Shown: positions 1 through 8,800 of the stretch, in pieces
How the letters are laid out: each line of letters opens with the position of its first letter
How positions within the stretch are numbered: the stretch's first letter is position 1
Source of the DNA: a virus
Direction: 5' to 3' (one strand)
Length of the DNA stretch: 64,000 nucleotides
IMG/VR virus record: IMGVR_UViG_3300036861_000610
Span: 62,001-126,000 of that record
The notes under the pieces: generated by a model
Database searches by the model: none
Seen by the model: the letters and a program-made list of their open reading frames with translations, nothing else
Told to the model about the DNA's origin: nothing
Translations under genes and position numbers: made by a program

Positions 1-120
1 GGGGCCATATTTTGGGTGGCTCTGACCCTTCCTCTGCACCTATGGTGGCTGGTTGCCCCTGGTGCCTTCGCGCTGTCGTATATTGCCATCCTCCTTGGAC
101 GTCTTGAGGAGGATTCATGA
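1..120 (+). CDS. C-terminal end of a hydrophobic (membrane-like) protein, truncated by window edge
   Basis: An open frame runs in from the left edge and stops at TGA 118-120. The 39 visible residues are strongly hydrophobic (rich in Trp, Leu, Ala and Ile) and end in a short charged tail (GRLEEDS), like the last transmembrane segment of a small membrane protein. The stop overlaps an ATG at 117 preceded by a strong GAGGAGGA ribosome binding site, which is the usual coupling pattern here. The N-terminus is outside the window, so identity and even reality are uncertain. Confidence 0.35.
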   Translation, partial: GAIFWVALTLPLHLWWLVAPGAFALSYIAILLGRLEEDS

Positions 121-145
121 CACGCAACGCGACTATGATCCAGTT

Positions 146-685
146 ATGGTCTGTCGATCCTGTGAATCACCGACGGTTTATGCAACCAGCCTCTGCAAGT
201 CTTGCTATCTCCGAAAGCTTGTTTACGGACGCCTTGAGCGCGAAACTGGAGGATCCCTCTGGGAGCGACTTTGGCGGCATGTGGAAGTTGAGCCATCTAC
301 CGAGTGCTGGGTCTGGTATGGCTCTCGGACCGGCAGCGGTTATGCATCCACATATTTTGAGGGTAAGAATCAAAAAATTCATCGGCTCACCTTTGAACGC
401 ATTGGTCAAAGGTTCCTGGCAGCTGATGACATCGTTGATCACCTGTGCAGAAACCGTGCATGCGTTAATCCACAACACCTTGAAGCCGTCACTGCTCTGG
501 AAAATTTTCGCCGAGGAGTCGGTGCCGGCCTCAAGTGCGCCCACGACTCGGTCAATTTTTTCCAGCAGTCCATTAAGGGGACGTCGTACAAGCGCTGGGT
601 TTGCCGGACGTGCTCTCGTGAGCGTTGCGCAAAGTCGAGAGCTAAGCGAAAGGCGCAATTAAGTGGCATTTCTGGGTCGCAGTAA
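146..685 (+). CDS. HNH homing-type endonuclease with N-terminal zinc ribbon
   Basis: Predicted free-standing HNH endonuclease. From ATG 146 it opens with a zinc-ribbon-like CRSC...CKSC segment, then CWVWYG, an HRLTFE block, DHLCRNRACVNPQHLE (the HNH core with its zinc cysteines) and a C-terminal CRTC ribbon. Such genes are common intruders between phage structural genes. The start is unclear. The frame is open from TTG 53, ATG 146 fits the zinc-ribbon N-terminus best, but the only strong ribosome binding site (GAGGAGGA, 106-113) serves ATG 117 in a different frame. A one-base deletion upstream of 146 would explain this. The 3' end overlaps the portal start by 23 bases. Confidence 0.8.
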   Translation: MVCRSCESPTVYATSLCKSCYLRKLVYGRLERETGGSLWERLWRHVEVEPSTECWVWYGSRTGSGYASTYFEGKNQKIHRLTFERIGQRFLAADDIVDHLCRNRACVNPQHLEAVTALENFRRGVGAGLKCAHDSVNFFQQSIKGTSYKRWVCRTCSRERCAKSRAKRKAQLSGISGSQ

Positions 686-2633
686 AAGTAGCGACGTAGC
701 GGTTCCGGAACCGGAACCGCCACGCAAGACACTGCTTGCCTCCGCCCTGCGCTTCCGGTTCGACGACGCTAGTTACAACAGCTGGAGATTCCGCGACGAG
801 GCATGGCAGCGTGAACTTTGGCGACTTTATCGAATCACTCCGGAGCTACGTGCCGCTGCCAGCTGGGTTGGACAATGCTGTTCGCGGGTGCGGATCTATG
901 TAGCCAACGTCGATGAACTTGGCCGCGTGCAAGGCGAAACGAAAAACAAAAAGGTACAGGCGCTGTCCGACACGCTCCTTGGCGGCCCCACCCAAAAAGC
1001 CGAACACCTGCGGATGATCGGCATTGACCTCACCGTCTCCGGTGAGTGCTACATCATTGGCCGACCAGACGACATCAGCGGCCGGGACAAGTGGTACGTC
1101 GTCACGCCAACTGAGTTCAGGCGCGTCCGCGGGTCCAACGGTGAATGGGACTGGGCCTGGGGTATCAAAGGCGCCCCGATGAAACTTGACCTCGCGAACA
1201 ACGTCATCACCCGGGTCTGGACACCTGACCCGGAACGTGTCTGGTGTGCCGACTCACCAGCCAGGTCCTGTTCGCTGATCCTGCGAGAACTGGAACAACT
1301 CACCAAGCTCGTCGCCGCCGAAATCGACTCTCGTCTTGTCGGCAACGGTCTGCTCATCATCCCCAACGACCTCGACCTGCCGCAAGAAGAAGGCACCACC
1401 AACAACGCCGACTCCCTGATGATCCGTATGGCCACGGCCGGCGCCCAAGGACTCAAGGGCGAAGGGTCTGCCCTCGGCGTACTGCCACAGATCATTGAGG
1501 CACCCGACCCCGACCGGTTCCGGCACCTGACTCTGTCAACGGAGCTGTCGAAAAACGCTCACGAACTACGCGCCGAATGCATCGAGCGTCTTGGTGTTGG
1601 CATGGACATGCCGCCCGAGGTGCTGAGCGGAATGGGCGACACAAACCACTGGTCAGGGTTCCTCATCGACGGCTATGGCATCAAGGTTCACATCGAACCA
1701 CTGATGAACCGGATCTGTGCCGCCCTCACCGAGGCCTATCTTGACCCGGCTCTGCGGTTCATGGGCCTGGACCCACTGAGGTACACCTACGCCTTTGACG
1801 TGTCGCCGCTGGCGCTGCGGCCGCAGCGGCTGCAGGACGCGCTGAACTTGTACGAGAAGGGCATCATCAGCGCCCAGGCCGTGCGTGAGGCTGGGTTCTT
1901 CAAGGACTCTGATCGACCCGAAACCGAAGAGTCGGCGGCCCGGCTCGTCACCGAAGTGTTGTTGCGCGACCCGCAACTGTTCCAAAACCAGGCCGTGCGT
2001 GAAGCGGTTGGCGTTCCCGAATCTGTCATCCCGCAGTTGTCCATGGTTGCCCCGACGGCGCAGAGCATCGGCCTTGGCGCCAACGGAGGCAGCAGCAGTG
2101 GAGGTAGCGGGCCGCCGCCGCCGATGCCGCCGCCCACGGGCATTCAGTCCGAGCTGCCCAACCCGATCCCGGACACCATGGGTAACGTCGGTGCTCCACC
2201 GACCCAGCCCGGAGGCCCGACTGGCCGACCGCCGGACAATAGCCCGCCGCCCACCGGTCTTACCGCTTCAGCGATGACAACCCAGCAGATGGGCGTCGTC
2301 GTCCTGGCCGAAGCCACCGTGCGGCGCGCCCTGGAACTGGCTGGCAAGCAGCTGCTCGACAACAAGAACCGCAACCGCTGGCCCGACGTCCCGGCGCACG
2401 AGCTGCACACCCGGATCACGGTCGAAGACCAGGCCCGAGCCAACCGGCTACTGCTGCGGGCTTGGGGTCAGTTGGCCAGCCTGGTTGCCGTGGTTGATGA
2501 CCAGTTTGACGTCGATCCGCTGGAGAAGAGCCTCCATAAGTACTGCAGCAATTTGCTGGTGCGAGGCGTCGCGCATCAGCCGCCGATGTTGCTCAATGCA
2601 CTGCTCGCTGACGGGGTGATCCATGCCAGCTAG
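663..2633 (+). CDS. Portal protein
   Basis: Forms the dodecameric ring at the capsid vertex through which DNA is packaged and ejected. The GTG start at 663 gives 656 aa, somewhat long for actinophage portals. The first 420 residues show the SPP1/HK97-type portal pattern: an early YNSWRFRDEAWQRELWRLY block, then a segment on a pre-terminal Asn/Trp-rich stretch (DTNHWSGFLIDGYGIKVHIEPL) typical of this family. Residues 470-540 form a Pro/Gly-rich linker, followed by a helical C-terminus. It overlaps the MuF-like gene by 11 bases, the standard portal-MuF pairing. Assignment rests on sequence pattern and position. Confidence 0.85.
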   Translation: MAFLGRSKSSDVAVPEPEPPRKTLLASALRFRFDDASYNSWRFRDEAWQRELWRLYRITPELRAAASWVGQCCSRVRIYVANVDELGRVQGETKNKKVQALSDTLLGGPTQKAEHLRMIGIDLTVSGECYIIGRPDDISGRDKWYVVTPTEFRRVRGSNGEWDWAWGIKGAPMKLDLANNVITRVWTPDPERVWCADSPARSCSLILRELEQLTKLVAAEIDSRLVGNGLLIIPNDLDLPQEEGTTNNADSLMIRMATAGAQGLKGEGSALGVLPQIIEAPDPDRFRHLTLSTELSKNAHELRAECIERLGVGMDMPPEVLSGMGDTNHWSGFLIDGYGIKVHIEPLMNRICAALTEAYLDPALRFMGLDPLRYTYAFDVSPLALRPQRLQDALNLYEKGIISAQAVREAGFFKDSDRPETEESAARLVTEVLLRDPQLFQNQAVREAVGVPESVIPQLSMVAPTAQSIGLGANGGSSSGGSGPPPPMPPPTGIQSELPNPIPDTMGNVGAPPTQPGGPTGRPPDNSPPPTGLTASAMTTQQMGVVVLAEATVRRALELAGKQLLDNKNRNRWPDVPAHELHTRITVEDQARANRLLLRAWGQLASLVAVVDDQFDVDPLEKSLHKYCSNLLVRGVAHQPPMLLNALLADGVIHAS

Positions 2634-3351
2634 TCGCGGCGCGGAGGACGGGGTCTTCCGGGCTGCCCGGGAAGGCTTGGTCAAGTGGCTCGGCCGGACC
2701 CGTGAGGCGGTCATGGCGCCGTGGCGCCAGTTCAAGGCGACACCGAACCCGGCGGCTATTGCCTCGACTGTTCCTTTGTGGAGGGAGCAGGTCGACCGGA
2801 TTCTTCCGGCGCTGACTCCGGCGCAGCGGGAAGGGTGGGCGGCAGCGCATCTGGTTGGTGACTTTGAGCCGAATGATCCGTTCATTCAGGCAAATCTTGC
2901 TCTTACTCGTAATCTTCTTGTTCGTATTCCAGACGAGGTCCATGCGTTGGTGGTGGGCGCAATCCTCGAAGGGTCTAAGCGAGCTGAGTCAACGGAGCAG
3001 ATTGCTCAGCGCGTGGAGGACATCCTCACGTTCACTGGTTCGGAGAACTGGGAGAACCGTGCAAAGGTCATCGCGCAGACAGAAACGAACCGGCACTTCA
3101 ACGGCTCCGCGCTCGCCCACGGGCTCTTGCGCGAGCAGATGGGGGATGCCTCGTTGACAAAGAAGTGGGACACGATGATGGACGGCAAGGAGCGACTCGC
3201 GCATCATGAAGCGAACGACAACGTCCAACCACTGAAGCAACCATTTATAGTCGGCGGTGAAGAGTTGCTGTTTCCAGGTGACCCCGCCGGACGGCCATCG
3301 AACATCATAAATTGCCGGTGCGGTATCCAGATCTTGAAGAGCGGTAGGTAG
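2623..3351 (+). CDS. MuF-like minor head protein
   Basis: Head morphogenesis protein of the phage Mu gpF / SPP1 gp7 superfamily, a minor capsid component near the portal. The C-terminal third (residues ~165-240) carries the family signature: a KKWDTMMDGKERLAHHEAN block, a PGDP motif and the closing INCRCGI. At 242 aa it is a plain MuF protein with no fused toxin domain. Instead the ADP-ribosyltransferase-like fold often attached to MuF proteins sits at the start of the giant gene three genes downstream. Codons around 2870-2960 look more AT-rich than the flanks. Confidence 0.88.
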   Translation: MPASRGAEDGVFRAAREGLVKWLGRTREAVMAPWRQFKATPNPAAIASTVPLWREQVDRILPALTPAQREGWAAAHLVGDFEPNDPFIQANLALTRNLLVRIPDEVHALVVGAILEGSKRAESTEQIAQRVEDILTFTGSENWENRAKVIAQTETNRHFNGSALAHGLLREQMGDASLTKKWDTMMDGKERLAHHEANDNVQPLKQPFIVGGEELLFPGDPAGRPSNIINCRCGIQILKSGR

Positions 3352-3359
3352 GTGGCCTT

Positions 3360-4553
3360 ATGGTTGTTCGGTTCAAGGGACTCATCGCCCCAACCGAAGT
3401 ACCCACGGGCGATGGCCGGATGTTTGCCCCTGGAAAACTAACTAGTCGTCCCATGCCTATCCCCTTGATGGTCCGCTTCGGTTCTGGTGGTCATGACAAC
3501 GCCACTGTGTGTGGGAAGATCACCCGGATCTTCGACGGCCCCGGCGGCTACTGGGCACAGGGTGAATTTCTCGACCCAGCAATGGTTCCCGAGGTTCCTA
3601 AGGCCATCTACATGCTCAACGAAAAGGTAATGGGCCCTTCCGTTGACCTGGACCGCGACTTCACGGTGAAGGCCATCAAGCACCCCACGCGGCCCGACAA
3701 GAAGGCTGGCCTCTTCGAGGAGTACAACGTTATTGGCGCCACCCTCGTGCCGATGCCGGCCTTCTACCAGGTGCATATGTCGGTCGATACTGACGAGGAC
3801 CGGGCGCTGGTCGCCTCAGTTATGCCCAATTTGGACATGTCCGATTGGCACCCTTTCGCAGTGAACGGCGACAGCTGGAAGCAGTGGCCACTGGCTCCGC
3901 GCGACTACAAGTTCGACGCTGACGATGCAGTGAAGCGCATCGCTTTCTGGTCCGGGATCGGTTCGAAGGAACCCAGCCTCGACCGCTACGCCTCGGCGTT
4001 CCTGTGGCGCAACGGCGACCAGGTCGGGGACTCTTTGGCGCAGGACTCCTTCCGGCTGCCGCTGTGCGACATCATCAACGGCCAGCCGCACCTGATCTAC
4101 CACGCGGCGTACGCCGCTGCAGCCCTGCTGTCCGGAGCCCACGGCGGCCTGCCGAACATTCCCGAAGATGACAAGAAGGCCATGGTGCCGGTCATCAACG
4201 AAATCTACGCGGCGTGCGCCGAAGCCTACGGCGACCCGAACCTGACCTCTCCGTTCATGGAAGGTCAGAACAGCCCCCAGTACTCGGTCACTGTTGTCGA
4301 TGGTGACGATTGTGGTTGTGACCTGCAGTCCCATGTCGAATCCAGTAAGACGTACAACCCGGCCACTGGACTGCTGACGATTATCGACCACACTGGCGCC
4401 GAGACGGTGGTACCGATCAGCAACTTCACCACCATCACCTTTGCGCCCGTCCCCCCAGACGTAGTGAAAAGCATCGCAGAAGAAAAAGAATCCTATGGGC
4501 CTGACGGGTGCCACTTCGACGAAAACGGCATGTGTGCCGTGTGCGGTTACTAG
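3360..4553 (+). CDS. Capsid maturation (prohead) protease, S78-like
   Basis: Predicted serine protease that processes head proteins during capsid maturation. Residues 1-150 match the actinophage S78-like pattern: FKGLIAP start, His45 in SGGHDNA, Ser94 in VMGPSVDLD as the likely catalytic pair, then NVIGATLVPMPAF (the family's end-of-domain 'PAF' motif). Residues 165-300 form a second domain seen in actinophage maturation proteases, with PLAPRDYKFD and a helical AAYAAAALLSGAHGG segment. The C-terminus ends in a short Cys/His tail (CHFDENGMCAVCGY) that could bind zinc. It lies directly upstream of the DUF6582-type gene. Confidence 0.8.
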   Translation: MVVRFKGLIAPTEVPTGDGRMFAPGKLTSRPMPIPLMVRFGSGGHDNATVCGKITRIFDGPGGYWAQGEFLDPAMVPEVPKAIYMLNEKVMGPSVDLDRDFTVKAIKHPTRPDKKAGLFEEYNVIGATLVPMPAFYQVHMSVDTDEDRALVASVMPNLDMSDWHPFAVNGDSWKQWPLAPRDYKFDADDAVKRIAFWSGIGSKEPSLDRYASAFLWRNGDQVGDSLAQDSFRLPLCDIINGQPHLIYHAAYAAAALLSGAHGGLPNIPEDDKKAMVPVINEIYAACAEAYGDPNLTSPFMEGQNSPQYSVTVVDGDDCGCDLQSHVESSKTYNPATGLLTIIDHTGAETVVPISNFTTITFAPVPPDVVKSIAEEKESYGPDGCHFDENGMCAVCGY

Positions 4554-4555
4554 TC

Positions 4556-5821
4556 ATGAAGAAGGTGGCCGAGATGGCTAACAAGAAGGAACCCTACGGC
4601 GACGTGACCTATGGCGACCCCGGCTACAGGGACGGCGTCAAGAGGTATCCCCTGGACTCGGAGGCTCATTGCCGAGCTGCTTGGGCGTATATAAACATGC
4701 CCAAGAACGCTGCCAAGTATGACGCCAAGCAGCTTAAGATGATCAAGGATAGGATCCAAAAGGCTGCCGAAAAGTACGGAATCAACATTGCGGATGCGCA
4801 CACGGGCGATATGGCAGTGGAGGCATCTGACGCAGGGGCCTTGCTGGCGAGTGTCGCGCCCCTGGCGCCCCCGGCAGCCTGGTTCGCGGACCCAGGACTC
4901 AAGGGACCGACGCCCCTAACCATCGACGACGACGGCCACGTCTTTGGGCATCTTGCCCAGTGGAAGGTGTGCCACGTCGGCATCGGCAACAAGTGCGTGA
5001 TGGCGCCCCGCACGCGCACCAACTACAACCTGTTCCGCGTGGGTTCCGTCCGGACCAGCGACGGTAAGGCGGTACCCATCGGCAAGATCACGCTCGGCAC
5101 GGGGCACGCCAGTGATCGGTGGGGCATCATGCCCAGCCGTGAGCACTACGACAACACCGGCTGGGCCGCGGCGGTTGTCAACGTTGGCGAAGATCGCCAC
5201 GGAATCTGGGTCAGCGGATCACTCACCACCACCATGACCCCAGAACGCATCGCTGAACTTCGTGCCGCGTCGCTGTCCGGCGACTGGCGCGAGGTCAACG
5301 GCAACCTGGAGCTGATTGCGGCTTTGGCCGTCAACAGCCCCGGCTTCCCTATCTACCGGGAGCAAGGTGGCCGGTCATTCAGCCTGATGGCGGTTGGCGT
5401 CATCGGCCAGGAGGAGGAGTACATGGGCGAGGAAGAGGCGGAGTTCTCCGTCGAAGAGATGGAAGACGCCACCGGGTTCGCTGCCAAAGACGCCGACGTC
5501 GAGGACGAAGAGGTTGACGACGAGGACGGCGAATACGGCGATGACGAGGACGACGAGGAAGACGACGACGAGGACAACGACGAGGACGGCGAACTGTCCG
5601 CTCGAATCGAACGCTGGAATCAGATCGAAGAGGAGCTGGAAGAGCACCAGTATGAGCGGCGAGCTGCCCAGCTAGCCCAGATTGATGACGAGCGCATGGC
5701 ATTGGCTGAGAAGTCGGAGCGGCTTGCTGAGCCGGCCGGCGCCCTCTCGCCAACTGCTGAAGACGACGCCGTCTTCATCCAGTACAACGCTCGTTTCCAG
5801 GCCCTAGCTCAGGAAGAGTAA
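4556..5821 (+). CDS. Head protein with DUF6582-like N-terminus and acidic scaffold-like tail
   Basis: Two recognisable parts. Residues 1-65 match the DUF6582 pattern (GDPGYRDGVKRYPLDSEAH, then AYINMPKNAAKY). Residues ~115-270 match an actinophage head-maturation-associated domain (FGHLAQWKVCHVG, GTGHASDRWG, HYDNTGWAAAVVN, LSGDWREVNG, VNSPGFPIYR). An extremely acidic stretch of Asp and Glu follows at ~300-350, then a coiled-coil-like end, as in scaffolding proteins. ATG 4556 directly follows the previous stop; ATG 4574, preceded by GAAGGTGG, is an equally good start. Likely role, inferred from position: capsid assembly or scaffolding alongside the protease. Confidence 0.72.
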   Translation: MKKVAEMANKKEPYGDVTYGDPGYRDGVKRYPLDSEAHCRAAWAYINMPKNAAKYDAKQLKMIKDRIQKAAEKYGINIADAHTGDMAVEASDAGALLASVAPLAPPAAWFADPGLKGPTPLTIDDDGHVFGHLAQWKVCHVGIGNKCVMAPRTRTNYNLFRVGSVRTSDGKAVPIGKITLGTGHASDRWGIMPSREHYDNTGWAAAVVNVGEDRHGIWVSGSLTTTMTPERIAELRAASLSGDWREVNGNLELIAALAVNSPGFPIYREQGGRSFSLMAVGVIGQEEEYMGEEEAEFSVEEMEDATGFAAKDADVEDEEVDDEDGEYGDDEDDEEDDDEDNDEDGELSARIERWNQIEEELEEHQYERRAAQLAQIDDERMALAEKSERLAEPAGALSPTAEDDAVFIQYNARFQALAQEE

Positions 5822-5830
5822 GGACGATCG

Positions 5831-8800
5831 GTGGCCATTGATCTCGGCCGGTGGAAGCCGGAACTGCACCCTCGTGACTCGAAGGGTCGGTTCCGTGACA
5901 AGTGGGGACTGTCGCCTAAGGCGATGGCTGACGTGGACAGGCTGCTTGCTGCCTTCACTCACACCCCTCCCCTTCGCAGCAATGCTCATGCTGCGAGCTT
6001 CCTGCGTCAGCAGGCACCTAAGAGATCAGAGCGCCAGAAGGCTGTCCTCAAGAAGTTCCTGACCCGCGAGGGCAACGAAAACATCCAGTCGACGTTGCGG
6101 GCGGGCGACAAGGACACGCCCGACATCAAGGACCTCCGCGGCATGATGGTGCCACTGGAGCACGACTTGATCCTGAGTCGGGTAGTTGGTCCGGACGCGT
6201 TCGGTCTTCGTGCTGAAGACATGGATGGCGTGGAAGAGTGGTCCGGCCAGCGGATGATGGACCCGGGCTTCTCGCCAATGAACATTGGTGACGCCTACCA
6301 AATCGCTGGCCCCCACATTGAAATGCGGGTTCTGGTGCCTCGCGGTACCCCCGCCATCATTGTTGGTGCTGACGGCAACAGCGATGCTGACTCCCGGACC
6401 GTCATCTTGCCTGACGGCCTTGCTGTCCAAAACATCAAGATCCAAAGCGATGGCCGTGGCGGCTGGTACGCCATGTCGGTCGTTGGGTCACAGCAAGGCG
6501 TTGGCAAGTCGCCCCAGGCCCTCGCTGGCCGACCGCTGAAGGCCACCGAAAAGGCCCCAGCAATCGATGCAACACCCGACGAACTGGAACGTCGCGGCAT
6601 CTCCCCAGAGGAAGCCGGGATTCCAGCCCCCCAGGAGCAGCCGGGACGGTTTGGTCCAACAACCCCGTCGCCGGGAGCAGGACAGCGGGTCCTACCTCAA
6701 GCTGCACCAGGGCCAGAGCCGGCAGGGCCGAGCATTCCGAACCCGGCGGCCGGCGGTGTCCGCAAGGCCACCCCCATCCCGGCCGACGAAGTGCCTCTCG
6801 GTGCCGGCAAGGTCGTTGGTCCCGACACTGAAATCACGCCGCGGAAGAAGATCACGCCGCGACCCTCCAACCAGGTTGTCGATGAGGATGTCGCCCAGGC
6901 TGCTGACGCCAAGAAGGTAGCGGCGGCGGCCGACAGGGAGGCCAAGGCTCGGGAGGCTCGGCGCGTTGCCGCCGAGAAGGTGGTTGCCGACCGCGAAGCG
7001 CGGATGGAGCGGGAGCGGGCGGAGATCGCAGCCGAACGCGCCCAGGTTTCCGAGCAGAAGACGCAGATTATCGACCAGCAGCAGAAGCTGCTGGAGACCC
7101 TGATTGCCCAGCAGGGCGGCGGCGAAGGCGGCGGTACTCGGGCGGCAGACCTCACTCCGGCCCAAAAGAAGGCCGTCAAAGGTCGGGTGCGCCCAGAAGG
7201 CACCACTGACGAGGACCGTCGGCAGCAGGAGCTGGTCCGCCAGATCGATGCTGAGGAGGCAGCTGCAGCGGCACAGCCGGCGAAGAAGGGCATCAAGAAG
7301 GCTGCCAAAGCAGCGCCGGAGGCGGCCTCTGAGGCAGCGCCTGAGCCAGCTAAGACCGCCAAGAAGGTCGCCAAGAAGGCTGCGCCGCGAGTCAACCACG
7401 TCGGTACCCAGATCCGTAAAGATAAGTTCAAGAACCTGCAGGCCGGCGACGTGGTCGAAGTGCCGCCGCGCAACGGCCGGCCGGCCCGGCAGGCCACCGT
7501 CGACTTCGTTGACCGCGACGGCAACATTCACTTCACCGACAACTCCACAATCACTGGCGACGTCGGCACCATCCGGGTCGTGTCGCAAGGCACGTTGAAG
7601 CCGACGCCCGCAGTCCGGGCCAGGATGCAGCGTGCCTCCGACCGGGCCGCCGCCGGCCTCACCCCCAACGAGACTCTCCTGGCCGTCGCCGCCGGCAAGA
7701 TCACGCCCGAGCAGGCCGCTAAGAACCTCGAAAACAAGCTCATGGACGCGCGCAAGCTGCAGCTGCAGTTGGGCGACTTCGCGCCACCAGAGCTGGCCAA
7801 GGCCATCGAGGGCATCGAAAAGGTCGTCCGGGAGCTGCGTGCCCAGGAGGCTCCGTCGCCTGAGGCCGCCAAGAAGACGACCGCAGCGATGAAGCGTGCC
7901 GCCAAGAAGATCGCCGCGGACCGCGAGGCTGGCGGCGAAGAGGTGCCGCTGGAGGCTGTCCGCGAGACTCCGGCGACGAAGAGGGCTGCCGCGAAGGCTG
8001 CCCGGTCCATCAAGAAGGCCGCATCAACACCTGGTCCTGAGCTGTTGGACGAGACTCGGCCCGACGCCGAAAACATCAACGAGGTTCGTCAGGCGAAGAG
8101 CCTGGCCGACATCAACGCCATCGCGGCCACGCACAAGATCCAGATTCCGAAGAGTGTCGGCCGCCGTGAGGACCGCCGCGCCTTCCTGGAGAAGGCCCTG
8201 GCGATGCGGGACGGGGAGTCGAAGGCCGACTACGACGCCCGGATCGAGGGGCTTGGAGCCCCGGCCAAGAAGGCCGTCAACCCCTTGGTCAATGCCAGGC
8301 AGCGGCTGAAGGCTGGCGAAGATCCTGCGGCTGTTGCTCGCAGTCTGCGTAGTCGCGCCAATGCTCTGGACCGGTCTCTGCGCGTCGAGGGTGCACCAGG
8401 CGCTGACTCGGATTGGCGTAAGCGGACCGAGCAGCGTGTCACTGCGATGCGCAAGATGATCGCCGAACTGGAAGGTACGCCTGAGGCCCCGGCGGCGAAG
8501 AAGGCCGCCACGAAGGTTGCGAAGGCTGCACCGGCCAAGAAGGTTGCCGCTAAAGTCGCGAAGGCCGCACCGGAGAAGAAGGCAGTCCCGGCTAAGAGGG
8601 CGCTGCCCGACCGCGAAGCGCAGGATGCGGATGCGAAGCTTCAGGATTACGCGGAGGAGCTGAACAAGACTCTTACCCCCGCACAGAAGAGCCAGTTGGA
8701 CAAGGCCAATCTGAGCAACACGACCACACGGCAGTACTACGAAAGCCGCCGTTCTGGCGACTCTCACGCCAAGGCGCTGCGTGGGGCCAAGGCGGAGCAG

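Noticed and set aside
117-662. 181-codon frame starting behind a strong GAGGAGGA site
   Set aside because: Beyond the first codons its sequence has no domain, while the overlapping frame encodes a clear HNH core. The start signal is noted under the HNH gene instead.
5353-5753. Minus-strand Ser- or Val-rich frames opposite the acidic tail
   Set aside because: Low-complexity antisense of GAC/GAG codons in the acidic scaffold-like tail.
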